Shown here one piece after another: positions 43,946-52,403 of a stretch of DNA of 64,000 nt. Made by a program: the position numbers and the translations under genes. Origin of the DNA: Ectothiorhodospiraceae bacterium (GTDB taxonomy: Bacteria; Pseudomonadota; Gammaproteobacteria; HK1); NCBI GenBank assembly GCA_024234875.1, contig JACKNM010000005.1, positions 62,001 to 126,000 on the forward strand, in the 5' to 3' direction. The notes beneath the pieces are model-generated. The model did no database searches and had not been told where the DNA came from. It was given only the letters and a program-made list of their open reading frames with translations. Within the stretch, counting starts at the first letter, position 1. Each line of letters begins with the position of its first letter.

Positions 43946-45040
43946 ATGCGACTCCTCTACGACGTCACCAAGGCCCATGTCGGTCGACATGCGTCCGGTC
44001 TGATGCGCGTGAGCCGCTGCCTCGGTGTCGCGCTCGCCCGCGTCCACGAGGCGGTGGTGCCGGTGCGCTGGCACGGCCGGCGGCGCGCCTACGTGACAGT
44101 CGCCGACGGCGCTGCGGTGATTGGCGCACCGACCGATGCGCTGCTGGTCCCCGAGCTCTTCTGCGAGCCGGAGCGTCCGGGGCATGATGCCTGGCTCGCC
44201 GGCTGCCGGGCGCTGCGGGTGGCGCTGTTCCACGACGCCATTCCCCTCCAGCACCCGGAATTCAGCTGGCCGCAAAGCGTGCAGCGCCACCCGCATTACC
44301 TGAAGTCGCTCACCGGTCTCGACCTGGTGCTCGCGGTGTCGCGGGCGAGCGAACGCGTCCTCGCCGGTTACTGGGACTGGCTGGGGGTCACGCGTCGTCC
44401 CCGTCTCGGCACCATCCGCCTCGGCGCCGACCTCCCGGGCGTGCCGCGGGCGGCGCGCGCCGACGCTCGGCGCGAGGACCTCGTGCTGGCGGTCGGCATC
44501 GTGGAGCCGCGCAAGGGCCAGGACCTGCTGCTCGACGCGCTCGAGCAGCGCTGGGCGGCCGGCGCGTCGACCCGACTGGTCCTGGTCGGGCGGGTGAACC
44601 CGCACTTCGGGCGGCCGATGGTGGCTCGGGTGCGCGCCCTGCGCCGCCGGCGGCTGCCGGTCGAGCACCACACCGGGCTCGACGACGCGGCGCTCGGCAA
44701 GCTGCTCGCGCGCGCATCGTTGCTCGCCTTCCCGTCACGCGCCGAGGGGCTCGGCCTGCCGGTGTTGGAGGCGATGTGGATGGGGGTGCCGTGTGTCGCG
44801 AGCGACATCCCCTCGGTGCGCGAGACTGCCGACGGTGGTGGTTGCGCGTTGTTCCCGAGCGGCGACGCGACGGCGCTGCGTCAGGTGCTCGACGGATTGC
44901 TCGGCCCCGGAGGCGCGCCGGCACTCGCCCGCCTGCGCGGCGAGGCGGTGGCCCGCGAGCTGCCCACCTGGACGGGCGCCGCGCAGCAGGTCGTCGCCGC
45001 GATCGGTGCCGCCGGCGCCGGGCGCGACCGGGGCGGGTGA
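43946..45040 (+). CDS. GT-B glycosyltransferase, family 4-like (third of three)
   Basis: A 364-residue glycosyltransferase. The N-terminal half, LLYDVTKAHVGRHASGLMRV, resembles GT4 mannosyl/fucosyltransferase-like proteins acting on cell-surface glycans. The C-terminal half has AVGIVEPRKGQDLLLDAL, LVLVGR, HHTGLDDAALGKLL and FPSRAEGLGLPVLEAMWMGVP with the EX7E-like pair. It starts 8 bases after the second GT stop and is the last gene of the plus-strand block. Together the three enzymes could add an oligosaccharide, though donor sugars are unknown. Confidence 0.87.
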   Translation: MRLLYDVTKAHVGRHASGLMRVSRCLGVALARVHEAVVPVRWHGRRRAYVTVADGAAVIGAPTDALLVPELFCEPERPGHDAWLAGCRALRVALFHDAIPLQHPEFSWPQSVQRHPHYLKSLTGLDLVLAVSRASERVLAGYWDWLGVTRRPRLGTIRLGADLPGVPRAARADARREDLVLAVGIVEPRKGQDLLLDALEQRWAAGASTRLVLVGRVNPHFGRPMVARVRALRRRRLPVEHHTGLDDAALGKLLARASLLAFPSRAEGLGLPVLEAMWMGVPCVASDIPSVRETADGGGCALFPSGDATALRQVLDGLLGPGGAPALARLRGEAVARELPTWTGAAQQVVAAIGAAGAGRDRGG

Positions 45041-45043
45041 CGG

Positions 45044-45061
45044 CGCGGCCATCGGGCCGCG
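45044..45061. terminator. short GC hairpin after the PKS-GT cluster
   Basis: CGCGGCC, ATCG, GGCCGCG gives a 7-bp stem with a 4-base loop, just after the third glycosyltransferase stop and before the convergent Na/Pi gene end. No T-run. Plausible end of the cluster transcript. Confidence 0.35.
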
Positions 45062-45091
45062 GAGGTCGGCACGGCGTGCGGGGACCCGTCG

Positions 45092-46834
45092 TCAGGCCCG
45101 TGGCGTGATCTCCGAGGTCGACGGCTCGCGCTCCGTCGTCAGCGACTCCAGGCTCTCGTGACGCAACCGGCTGGTCAGCAGATCGCCCGACTCCTCGAGG
45201 ATCGGATAGGCGGTGGAGGCGAGCAACGAGTTGATCTGCGCGAGGTCGCGGATCACGTCGAGATGGATCGGGCTGGAGTCGATGCTGGCGGCGGTGCCCT
45301 CACGCAGACGCGTCAGGTGGCCGGTGGCGCTCGCGCGCTCCAGCGCGCGGAACCGGTCCTTCTCCTGCACCAGCTGGCGCGCGGTCTCGACGTCGCTCGA
45401 CACGAAGACGTTGAGGGCGAGCTGGAGGTTGGCGAGCACGCGGGCATGCAGGTCGGTGAGCTCGGTCCAGCCCTGGGACGAGAATCGGCGGTCACCGTCG
45501 ATGCGCTTGCGTGCGAGCTGCAGGAGGTTCTTCTCCACGATGTCGCCGATGTGCTCGAGCTTGACCGTGAACGAGGCGATCTCCATGCACCGCCCGCTCT
45601 CGTCCTCGTCGAGTCGATTGCGGCTGACCTGCACCAGGTAGTGCTTGATCGCGTTGTTCATGCGATCGACCTGGTCGTCCATGCGCTCGATCTGACCGAT
45701 GACCGTCTTGTCCACCGTCTGGAAGGCGTCGATCGAGCGGCGCAGCATCAGCTCGACCCAGTCGGCCATGCGCAGGACCTCCCGCGTCGCGCAGGCGAGG
45801 GCGAGCCGGGGCTGGTCGATCGAGCGCTCGTCGAGGTGGCTCGGATTGCCGAGCGGCGTGGCGAGGGTCTGCGGATCGGCGCGGTCGGGTAGCCAGCGCT
45901 CGGCCAGTCGAGCGGCGACGCTGACCACGGGCAGGAACAGCACCACCAGGGTGAGGTTGAATCCGAGGTGGAAGAGCACCACGCGCTGCACCGGGCCGAG
46001 GCCCAGGCGGTCGGCCTCGGCCGCGGCGAGCGGGAGAATCCAGGGCAGGGCGGCGAGCACCGCCAGCGCGCCGACGGTTCGGAAGCCGAGGTTGCCGAGC
46101 GGGATGCGGCGCTCGCGACGCTCGCGACGCAGGCTCAGCACCACCGGGACGAGGCCGGCACCGGCATTGGCGCCGAGCACGAGAGTGACCGCCAGCTCGA
46201 CCGGGATCACGTGCGCCCCGGTGAGCGAGGCCACCAGCAGCACGGTGGCGACGCTCGAGTGGGCGACCCAGGCGAAGAGCGCGGCGACCAGGAACGCGAG
46301 CGCCGGCTCGCTCGCCAGCGGCTCGATCAGCGCAGGCAGGCTCTCGGCCTCGCGCATCGCCGCCCCGGACTCGCCGATCAGTCGCAGCGACAGCAGGATG
46401 AGCCCGAGCCCGATCATCGTCCGGCCGAGCTGGCGCGGGCGGCGCTCGGCGGTGGCGAGGAACAGCACCGTGCCGATCAGGAGCAGCAAGGGCGACAACC
46501 AGCGCAGATCGAGTGACAGCACCAGCACCGCCAGGGCCGAGCCGACATCGGCGCCGAGCATCACCGCCAGGGCGACCGGCGTCGTGAGCAGGCCGCTCGC
46601 CACGAACGACATGGTGAGCAGGGCCGCCGCGGTGGCGCTCTGCAATGCGAATCCGACGCCGGTACCCGCCACCGCGGCCTGCACCCGGCCACCCATCGCA
46701 CGCGCGACCGTTCGGCGCAGGCTCGCCGCGTACGCGCGCTCGATGCCGGTGCGCACCATCCGGGTCGCCCACAGCAAGAGTGCGACGCCCCCGGCGATGC
46801 CGAGCAGGATGTCGAGACCGGAGTGTGGCGGCAT
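45092..46834 (-). CDS. Na/Pi cotransporter family protein with C-terminal PhoU-like domain
   Basis: A 580-residue protein. The membrane half (residues about 8-315) has two Na_Pi_cotrans repeats with the paired motifs ALQSATAA and AHSSVAT, corresponding to the QSSSAT motifs of NptA/SLC34-like transporters. The cytosolic part (about 345-560) is helical and PhoU-like. Family members move phosphate with sodium, in some bacteria as exporters (YjbB). The first motif is QSATA rather than QSSSA. ATG at 46834 fits the family N-terminus. It is monocistronic, converging with the glycosyltransferase cluster. Confidence 0.88.
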   Translation of the reverse strand: MPPHSGLDILLGIAGGVALLLWATRMVRTGIERAYAASLRRTVARAMGGRVQAAVAGTGVGFALQSATAAALLTMSFVASGLLTTPVALAVMLGADVGSALAVLVLSLDLRWLSPLLLLIGTVLFLATAERRPRQLGRTMIGLGLILLSLRLIGESGAAMREAESLPALIEPLASEPALAFLVAALFAWVAHSSVATVLLVASLTGAHVIPVELAVTLVLGANAGAGLVPVVLSLRRERRERRIPLGNLGFRTVGALAVLAALPWILPLAAAEADRLGLGPVQRVVLFHLGFNLTLVVLFLPVVSVAARLAERWLPDRADPQTLATPLGNPSHLDERSIDQPRLALACATREVLRMADWVELMLRRSIDAFQTVDKTVIGQIERMDDQVDRMNNAIKHYLVQVSRNRLDEDESGRCMEIASFTVKLEHIGDIVEKNLLQLARKRIDGDRRFSSQGWTELTDLHARVLANLQLALNVFVSSDVETARQLVQEKDRFRALERASATGHLTRLREGTAASIDSSPIHLDVIRDLAQINSLLASTAYPILEESGDLLTSRLRHESLESLTTEREPSTSEITPRA

Positions 46835-46893
46835 CGGTCGGTCGGTCCTCCAGGAAGGCGCGCGGTGCTCCGCCAGCGCCTCGGTGATGCGTC

Positions 46894-46917
46894 AGTGTAA
46901 CGAAAACGTCATATCAC
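46894..46917 (-). promoter_or_regulatory. AT-rich island, candidate promoter of the Na/Pi cotransporter gene
   Basis: An unusually AT-rich 24-base stretch in the 203-base divergent gap. Read on the minus strand it contains TACACT (46899-46894) about 60 bases before the start, preceded by TGATATGACGTTTT. It resembles a sigma-70 -10 region. I looked for a PhoB box; the TGTAA/CGTCAT words are suggestive but lack the 11-base repeat. Confidence 0.35.
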
Positions 46918-47037
46918 GGGCGGCCGTCGATGGTCCGAGCCCTGTGCCGCATTTTCGAGCGGCGGGCGTCCTGCTTGCCGCTCGCGCCGTCACGGCGCGA
47001 GAATTCCGCGCTCGATCACCGGCTCGAAGGACTCGCC

Positions 47038-48267
47038 ATGCAGACTCTCATCGCGCCCGCTCGCATCGTCGACGGTACCGGCTCGGTCGCGGCCGGCCAC
47101 GCGGTCCTCGTCGACGGCGAGCGCATCGCGCGCATCGCCCCCACCGCGACCTTCGACGGCTTCACCGGGCCGTGCATCAACGCCCCCGAGGCCACCTTGC
47201 TACCCGGACTGATCGACTGCCATGTCCACCTCTGCTTCGGCGCCGAGCCCAATCCGGGCGAGGTCGTCGAGCGCATGCGCCCCGGCGACATCACCATGCG
47301 CGCCTTGCTCAACGCGCAGCGCACGCTTGCCGGTGGCATCACCGCGGTGCGCGACTGCGGCGGCAAGGACTACCTCGAGTTCGCGGTTCGCGACGCCTGC
47401 AACCGCGGCCAGCTCCTCGGGCCGACGATTCGCGCCGCCGGGCGAATGATCTGTATGACCGGCGGACACGGCAATCGGTTCGGTCGGGTGGCCGATGGCG
47501 TCGACGACGTGGTCCGCGCGGTCCGCGAGCAGGTCCACGCCGGCTCCGATCTGGTGAAGATCATGGCCACCGGTGGCGTGATGACGCCCGGGGTGAATCC
47601 CGAGGACGCCCACTACTCGGCCGAGGAGATGGCGGCGGGCATCGCCGAGGGACATCGCTTCCACAAGACCTGCGCGAGCCATGCGCAGGGGGCGGAGGGG
47701 ATCCTGAACGCGGTGCGCGGTGGCATCGACTCGATCGAGCACGGAATCTTCATGACCGAGCGCTGCATCGCGGAGATGCTCGAGCGCGGCACCGTGCTCG
47801 TGCCGACGCTGGCGGCGCTGGCCAACATCCTCGAGTCGGCGGATCGCGGGATCCCCGACTACGTGGTCGAGAAGGCCCGACGCATCGGCGAGGTGCATCG
47901 TGAGTCGGTGCGCGCGTTCTATCGCGCCGGCGGGCGCATCGCGATGGGCACCGATGCCGGCACCCCGTTCAATCGCCACGGCGAGAACGCGCAGGAGCTG
48001 CGCTACATGGTGGACGTCGGCATCTCGCCGCTCGACGCGATCACCATGTCGACCGCCAACGGTGCGGACCTCATGCGCCTCGCCGACACCGGGCGGGTGC
48101 GCGAGGGGGCGGTGGCCGACCTGCTGCTGGTCGACGGTGACCCGCTCGAGGACATCTCCCGTGTCGCCGATCCGGCGCACCACCGCCTGGTGATGCGCCG
48201 GGGCACGGTCGCGCACGGCGGCGCGTCGACACCCGTGGGCGCGGCGTTCCGCGACGCCGCGCAGTAG
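47038..48267 (+). CDS. metal-dependent amidohydrolase (imidazolonepropionase/prolidase-like)
   Basis: A 409-residue TIM-barrel amidohydrolase. Metal ligands are visible: His62 and His64 (DCHVHL), Lys173 (LVKIMATGG, likely carboxylated), His214 (ASHAQG), His234 (SIEHG) and Asp305 (GTDAGTP). This binuclear lysine-bridged pattern matches the Sgx9260/Xaa-Arg and Xaa-Pro dipeptidase-like subgroup, which hydrolyses N-acyl amino acids or dipeptides. No signal peptide is seen. GAAGGA precedes the ATG at 47038. Substrate unknown. Confidence 0.87.
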   Translation: MQTLIAPARIVDGTGSVAAGHAVLVDGERIARIAPTATFDGFTGPCINAPEATLLPGLIDCHVHLCFGAEPNPGEVVERMRPGDITMRALLNAQRTLAGGITAVRDCGGKDYLEFAVRDACNRGQLLGPTIRAAGRMICMTGGHGNRFGRVADGVDDVVRAVREQVHAGSDLVKIMATGGVMTPGVNPEDAHYSAEEMAAGIAEGHRFHKTCASHAQGAEGILNAVRGGIDSIEHGIFMTERCIAEMLERGTVLVPTLAALANILESADRGIPDYVVEKARRIGEVHRESVRAFYRAGGRIAMGTDAGTPFNRHGENAQELRYMVDVGISPLDAITMSTANGADLMRLADTGRVREGAVADLLLVDGDPLEDISRVADPAHHRLVMRRGTVAHGGASTPVGAAFRDAAQ

Positions 48268-48306
48268 GCGCGATGTCGCCGCCGTTGGGTCAGCCGGGCC
48301 GCCGCG

Positions 48307-49110
48307 TCACTGCGCGGTGACGCCGCCGTCGACCACCATGCTCGAGCCGGTCATGAACGCGGAGTCGTCGGAGGCGAGGAAGACGATGGCGCGGGCGATG
48401 TCGTCGGCGGTGCCGAGCCGTCCCATCGGGTGGAAGCGCTCCGAGACCTGACGCGCCTCGCCGACGTCGTTGCTGCCGGCCATGCGCGCGCGCGAGACGA
48501 AGGTCTGTGCGCCCATGTCGGTGTCGATGACCCCAGGGTGCACCGAGTTCACGCGAATGCGGTCGCCCTTGCGCGCGAACGCGAGCGCGGTGGACTTGGT
48601 GAACAGGGTGACGCCTCCCTTGGTCATCGAGTAGAGCGCATCGAGCTGCGATCCGACGAGGCCCGCGATCGACGCGAGATTCACGATCGCGCTGCCCTGT
48701 GGGCTGGTCGCGGCGGCGGCGCGCAGATCCGGGGCGCAGAGCTTGGTGCCCAGGAACACGCCCGTCATGTTGACCGCGACCAGTCGGCTCCAGTCCTCCA
48801 GCGACGCTTCCTCGAAGTCGCGTCCGAGGAAGATCCCGGCGTTGTTGACGAGGACGTCGAGCCGGCCGTAGCGCGCTCGCGCCGCGTCCAGGGCGGCCTT
48901 CCAGCCCGCCTCGGTGGTGACGTCGAGGGGCACGAAGAGCGCATCGCCGCCGGCCCCGGTGATCGCCTCCACGGTCCGCCGTCCCGCATCCTCGAGCACG
49001 TCGCCGACCACCACCCGCGCGCCCACCGATGCCATCAGGCGAGCCGTCTCGCCGCCGATGCCCCGCGCGCCGCCCGAGATCAGGGCCACCTTGCCGTCGA
49101 GCCTGTTCAT
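48307..49110 (-). CDS. short-chain dehydrogenase/reductase
   Basis: A 267-residue classical SDR. The cofactor motif is SGGARGIGG (residues 12-20), with LDVLVNNAG, and the catalytic triad is Ser147, Tyr160 and Lys164 (YSMTK). Asp37 in VVVGDV after strand 2 indicates NAD(H) preference. The sequence resembles cyclopentanol/3-alpha-hydroxysteroid/glucose dehydrogenase-type SDRs; the substrate cannot be read. It faces the amidohydrolase gene tail-to-tail and precedes no obvious partner. Confidence 0.87.
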   Translation of the reverse strand: MNRLDGKVALISGGARGIGGETARLMASVGARVVVGDVLEDAGRRTVEAITGAGGDALFVPLDVTTEAGWKAALDAARARYGRLDVLVNNAGIFLGRDFEEASLEDWSRLVAVNMTGVFLGTKLCAPDLRAAAATSPQGSAIVNLASIAGLVGSQLDALYSMTKGGVTLFTKSTALAFARKGDRIRVNSVHPGVIDTDMGAQTFVSRARMAGSNDVGEARQVSERFHPMGRLGTADDIARAIVFLASDDSAFMTGSSMVVDGGVTAQ

Positions 49111-49235
49111 CGCCGTCTCCGTGCTGGTGTGGTGAAGGAGGCCGATTCTTGCGCAGGCCGGCCCGTCGCGTCGACGCCGGGAGGTGGCCCGCGGCGCCGG
49201 TGCCTACACCGGCGCGACGGGCACGGGTCGGGTGC

Positions 49236-50237
49236 TCACGGCAGCAGCACCGCGGCGCCGGTGAGCTGGCCCGCCCGCAGACGCGCGAGCGCCTCGTTGG
49301 CTGCGGTGAGTGGAAACGTCTCGACCTCGGTGCGGACCGGAACCCGCGGCGCGAGCGCGAGGAAGGACTCACCGTCGGCCCGGGTCAGGTTCGCGACCGA
49401 GACCACGCGCTTCTCCCGCCACAGCAGCGCGTAGGGGAAGGACGGGATGTCGCTCATGTGGATCCCTCCGCAGACCACGGTGCCGCCGGGGCGGATGGCG
49501 GCGAGCGCGGTCGGCAGCAGGGCGCCGACCGGGGCGAAGAGGATCGCGGCGTCGAGCGGCTCCGGTGGCGCCTGGTCGGAGCCGCCGGCCCAGGTCGCTC
49601 CGAGACGCCGGGCGAAGGCCTGGGCGTCGGTGTCGCCGGGGCGCGTGAAGGCGACGACCTCGCGCCCCTCGTGGCGGGCGACCTGGGCGACGATGTGCGC
49701 GGCGGCGCCGAAGCCGTAGATGCCGAGTCTGCGTGCGTCGCCGGCCATGCGCAGTGAGCGATACCCGATCAACCCGGCACAGAGCAGCGGTGCGGCCGCG
49801 GCGTCGTCGTAGGCGTCGGGGACGGGGAAGCAGAAGCGCTCGTCGGCGACCGCGTACTGCGCGTAACCTCCCGGGATCTGGTAGCCGGTGAAGCGCGCGC
49901 GCGGGCACAGGTTCTCCTGTCCGCCGCGGCAGTAACGGCAGGTGCCGCAGGTCCAGCCGAGCCACGGGATCCCGACCCGGTCACCGGCACGATATCGCTC
50001 GGCGCCGATCCCGCACTCGACCACCCGGGCGACGATCTCGTGCCCCGGAATGACCGGGTGACCGAGGTCCGGGAGGTCGCCGTCGACGACGTGCAGATCG
50101 GTGCGACACACCGCGCAGGCGACCACCCGCACCAGCACCTCGCCCGGGCCCGGCTCCGGCCGGGGTCGCCGACGCGCGACCAGGGTGGCGCCCGGGTGGT
50201 CCAGCTCCATCGCCAACATCGATGCCGCATCGCTCAT
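49236..50237 (-). CDS. zinc-dependent alcohol dehydrogenase (AdhP/AdhA-like)
   Basis: A 333-residue medium-chain dehydrogenase. Catalytic zinc ligands are the cysteine in CAVCRTDLH, the PGHE histidine-glutamate pair and the later LLCAG cysteine. The structural zinc lobe is CGTCRYCRGGQENLC. The nucleotide loop is GIYGFGAAAH, which matches the 'zinc-binding alcohol dehydrogenase' subgroup with GFG(A)xxH. It oxidises alcohols or reduces aldehydes. ATG overlaps the EamA transporter stop by four bases, so the pair is co-translated. Confidence 0.88.
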   Translation of the reverse strand: MSDAASMLAMELDHPGATLVARRRPRPEPGPGEVLVRVVACAVCRTDLHVVDGDLPDLGHPVIPGHEIVARVVECGIGAERYRAGDRVGIPWLGWTCGTCRYCRGGQENLCPRARFTGYQIPGGYAQYAVADERFCFPVPDAYDDAAAAPLLCAGLIGYRSLRMAGDARRLGIYGFGAAAHIVAQVARHEGREVVAFTRPGDTDAQAFARRLGATWAGGSDQAPPEPLDAAILFAPVGALLPTALAAIRPGGTVVCGGIHMSDIPSFPYALLWREKRVVSVANLTRADGESFLALAPRVPVRTEVETFPLTAANEALARLRAGQLTGAAVLLP

Positions 50238-51193
50238 CGCGAATCGCCACCCTCGCGCTTCGTCTGCCCGAGTCGAGCCTCGCGCACCGCGATGTAGAGG
50301 GTGCTGCCGGCGATCAAGACGGCGCCGAGCCACATCTCCAGATCGGGGATCTCGCCGAAGATCAGGAAGCCGAGGAGGGCCGCATACAGCAGCCGGCTGT
50401 ACTCGAAGGGCGCGATCGCGGTGGCCTCGCCGACGCGCAGCCCGCGCACCATCGACGATTGACCCCAGGCCGAGAACAGGCCCATCGCCGCGATCACCGC
50501 CAGCTCCTCGAGGTTCGGGGTGCGCCACACGAGGGCGGCCGGGATCAGCGCGATGGTGCCCATCACGAGGTACGTGTAGAGCACGATGGTCAGCGGGCTC
50601 TCGGTGCTGGTGAGCCGCTTCACGCTGGTGGTGACACCGGCGGCGAACAGCGCCGAGCCGAGCGCGGCCAGGGTCCACGGGTCGAAGTCGGTCGCCCCCG
50701 GGCGCACGCAGACGACGACGCCGAGAAAGCCGACCAGGGTCGCCAACGTGCGCCGCCAGCGAACCGTCTCGCCGAGCAGGAGGACCGCGAGCACCAGCAT
50801 GAACAGGACGCGGGTGAACCCGAGCGTGGTCGCCAGCGCGAGGTCGAGGTGGCGGACGGCGAAGAAGAAGCAGACCAGCCCGCCCATTCCGAACAGGCTG
50901 CGCACCAGGTGCAGCCCCGGTCGACGAGTGCGCAGGATGACCGGCCCGGCGCGCACCGCCACCGGCAGGACGAACAGCAGGGCGAATGCCGTGCGCAGCA
51001 CCAGCACCTCCCATACCGACATCGTCCGGCCGATCACCTTGAGCGCGACCGCCATGGCGGAGAAGGCGAGCGACGCGGAGAGGATCCACAGCGCGCCCCG
51101 CGCGTTGCCGGGCAACTGTTCCCAGCGCCGAGCCGCGGCCTCGACGATGCGGCGCCACGGGCGAGCGCCTGCGCCGGCCGGCCGCGGGGTCAC
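50234..51193 (-). CDS. EamA/DMT-family transporter
   Basis: A 319-residue membrane protein with ten hydrophobic segments arranged as two five-helix EamA repeats (first helix about residues 33-52; second repeat from about 175). Family members export or import small metabolites such as amino acids, S-adenosylmethionine or riboflavin. The N-terminus is basic and cytosolic. GTG at 51193 is the start. It is coupled to the alcohol dehydrogenase gene downstream. Substrate unknown. Confidence 0.87.
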   Translation of the reverse strand: MTPRPAGAGARPWRRIVEAAARRWEQLPGNARGALWILSASLAFSAMAVALKVIGRTMSVWEVLVLRTAFALLFVLPVAVRAGPVILRTRRPGLHLVRSLFGMGGLVCFFFAVRHLDLALATTLGFTRVLFMLVLAVLLLGETVRWRRTLATLVGFLGVVVCVRPGATDFDPWTLAALGSALFAAGVTTSVKRLTSTESPLTIVLYTYLVMGTIALIPAALVWRTPNLEELAVIAAMGLFSAWGQSSMVRGLRVGEATAIAPFEYSRLLYAALLGFLIFGEIPDLEMWLGAVLIAGSTLYIAVREARLGQTKREGGDSR

Positions 51194-51293
51194 CGGGCGT
51201 TCAACCCGTGAGCCGGCGTTGTCCGGCGCCCGTCTCGGCGCTCGGGTTTCCTGCTACGCTGCATCTTTCGACGCGCAAGGGTACAACACACCG

Positions 51294-52397
51294 ATGGCCT
51301 CGTCCCCGCCCGCCATCCCGAATCGAATCGTGCGTGAGATGGCGACCCCGTCGGGCCCGCGCGCGCCGCGCGCCGACGGACACGGCTCGCCACACCGTAT
51401 GAACCTCAACGAGTGCCCGTATCCGCCGTCGCCGGTGGCGGTGCGTGCGATGCGCGCTGCGTGCGAGACGGTGAATCGCTACCCGGATCCGAGCTGGGGC
51501 GCGTTGGTGGCGGCGGTCTCGGCGCGTACCGGCATCGCGGCCTCGCGCATCGTGGTCGGTAACGGCAGCGACGAGTTGATCGTGAATGCGGGGCGGGTCG
51601 CCCTCGAGCCGGGCGACGAGGTGGTGGTGCCGGTGCCGTCGTTTCCCGGCTACAACAAGTGCGCGGCGCTGTTCGGCGCCCGCGTCGTCGCGGTGCCGGT
51701 GCGCGACGACGGCGCCGTCGACGTCGATGCCATGCTGGCGGCGACGGGACCACGCACGCGGCTGGTGTTCGCCGCCACGCCGAACAATCCGACCGGCGCG
51801 ATGCTGCCCGCGGCCGACGTCGCGCGGCTGGCAGCGGCGGTGCCGAGCAGCGCGCTGCTGGTGATCGACGAGGCCTACCACGAGTTCGCGATCCACGCCG
51901 GTGGTGACGAGCATCTGCCGGCGCTGGCCCGCCGCGACGGGCCCTGGGCCAGTTTCCGGACGTTGTCGAAGGCGTACGGGCTCGCCGGCATCCGCGTCGG
52001 CTACTGTCTCGCCGGCTCCGACGACCTCGCGCAGGCGTTCCAGAAGGTGCGCGCCCCGTTCAACGTGAACGCGGTGGCGCAGGCTGGTGCGCTGGCAGCA
52101 TGGGACGACCTCGACCACGTGCACGGAATTCTCGACGCGACCCGAGTCGAGCGCGAGCGCATCGCCGCCGGGCTGCGTGAGCTCGGTTGCGAGCCGTTCC
52201 CGAGCGTCGCCAACTTCGTGACCGCGCGTACCCCGCGCGCGGCGGCGGAGGTCGTTGCCGGGCTCGAGACGCGCGGGGTGCTGATCTCGCGTCTGATGGC
52301 GCCCGGATTCGAGCAGTACATCCGAGTCACGGTGGGCCTGCCCGAGGATACCGACGCCGTTCTCGACGGTCTCGCCGACCTTCTCGGTCGGCGCTGA
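51294..52397 (+). CDS. histidinol-phosphate/aromatic aminotransferase-like class I/II aminotransferase
   Basis: A 367-residue fold-type I PLP enzyme of the HisC/CobD group: NLNECPYPPSP at the N-terminus, VGNGSDELI, PNNPTG, the DEAYHEF aspartate, and the PLP lysine Lys226 (TLSKAYGLAG). HisC enzymes act on histidinol phosphate and often on aromatic amino acids. No other his genes are adjacent, and the next gene (6 bases on) encodes an MFS exporter, so this copy may serve a secondary pathway. ATG at 51294 has only a weak AAGGGT upstream; a -10-like TACGCT is at 51255-51260. Confidence 0.88.
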   Translation: MASSPPAIPNRIVREMATPSGPRAPRADGHGSPHRMNLNECPYPPSPVAVRAMRAACETVNRYPDPSWGALVAAVSARTGIAASRIVVGNGSDELIVNAGRVALEPGDEVVVPVPSFPGYNKCAALFGARVVAVPVRDDGAVDVDAMLAATGPRTRLVFAATPNNPTGAMLPAADVARLAAAVPSSALLVIDEAYHEFAIHAGGDEHLPALARRDGPWASFRTLSKAYGLAGIRVGYCLAGSDDLAQAFQKVRAPFNVNAVAQAGALAAWDDLDHVHGILDATRVERERIAAGLRELGCEPFPSVANFVTARTPRAAAEVVAGLETRGVLISRLMAPGFEQYIRVTVGLPEDTDAVLDGLADLLGRR

Positions 52398-52403
52398 GCG
52401 GCC

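Noticed and set aside
46894..46917. PhoB box upstream of the Na/Pi cotransporter gene
   Set aside because: The words CGTCA and TGTAA are present, but the two 7-base direct repeats with 11-base period that define a Pho box are not.
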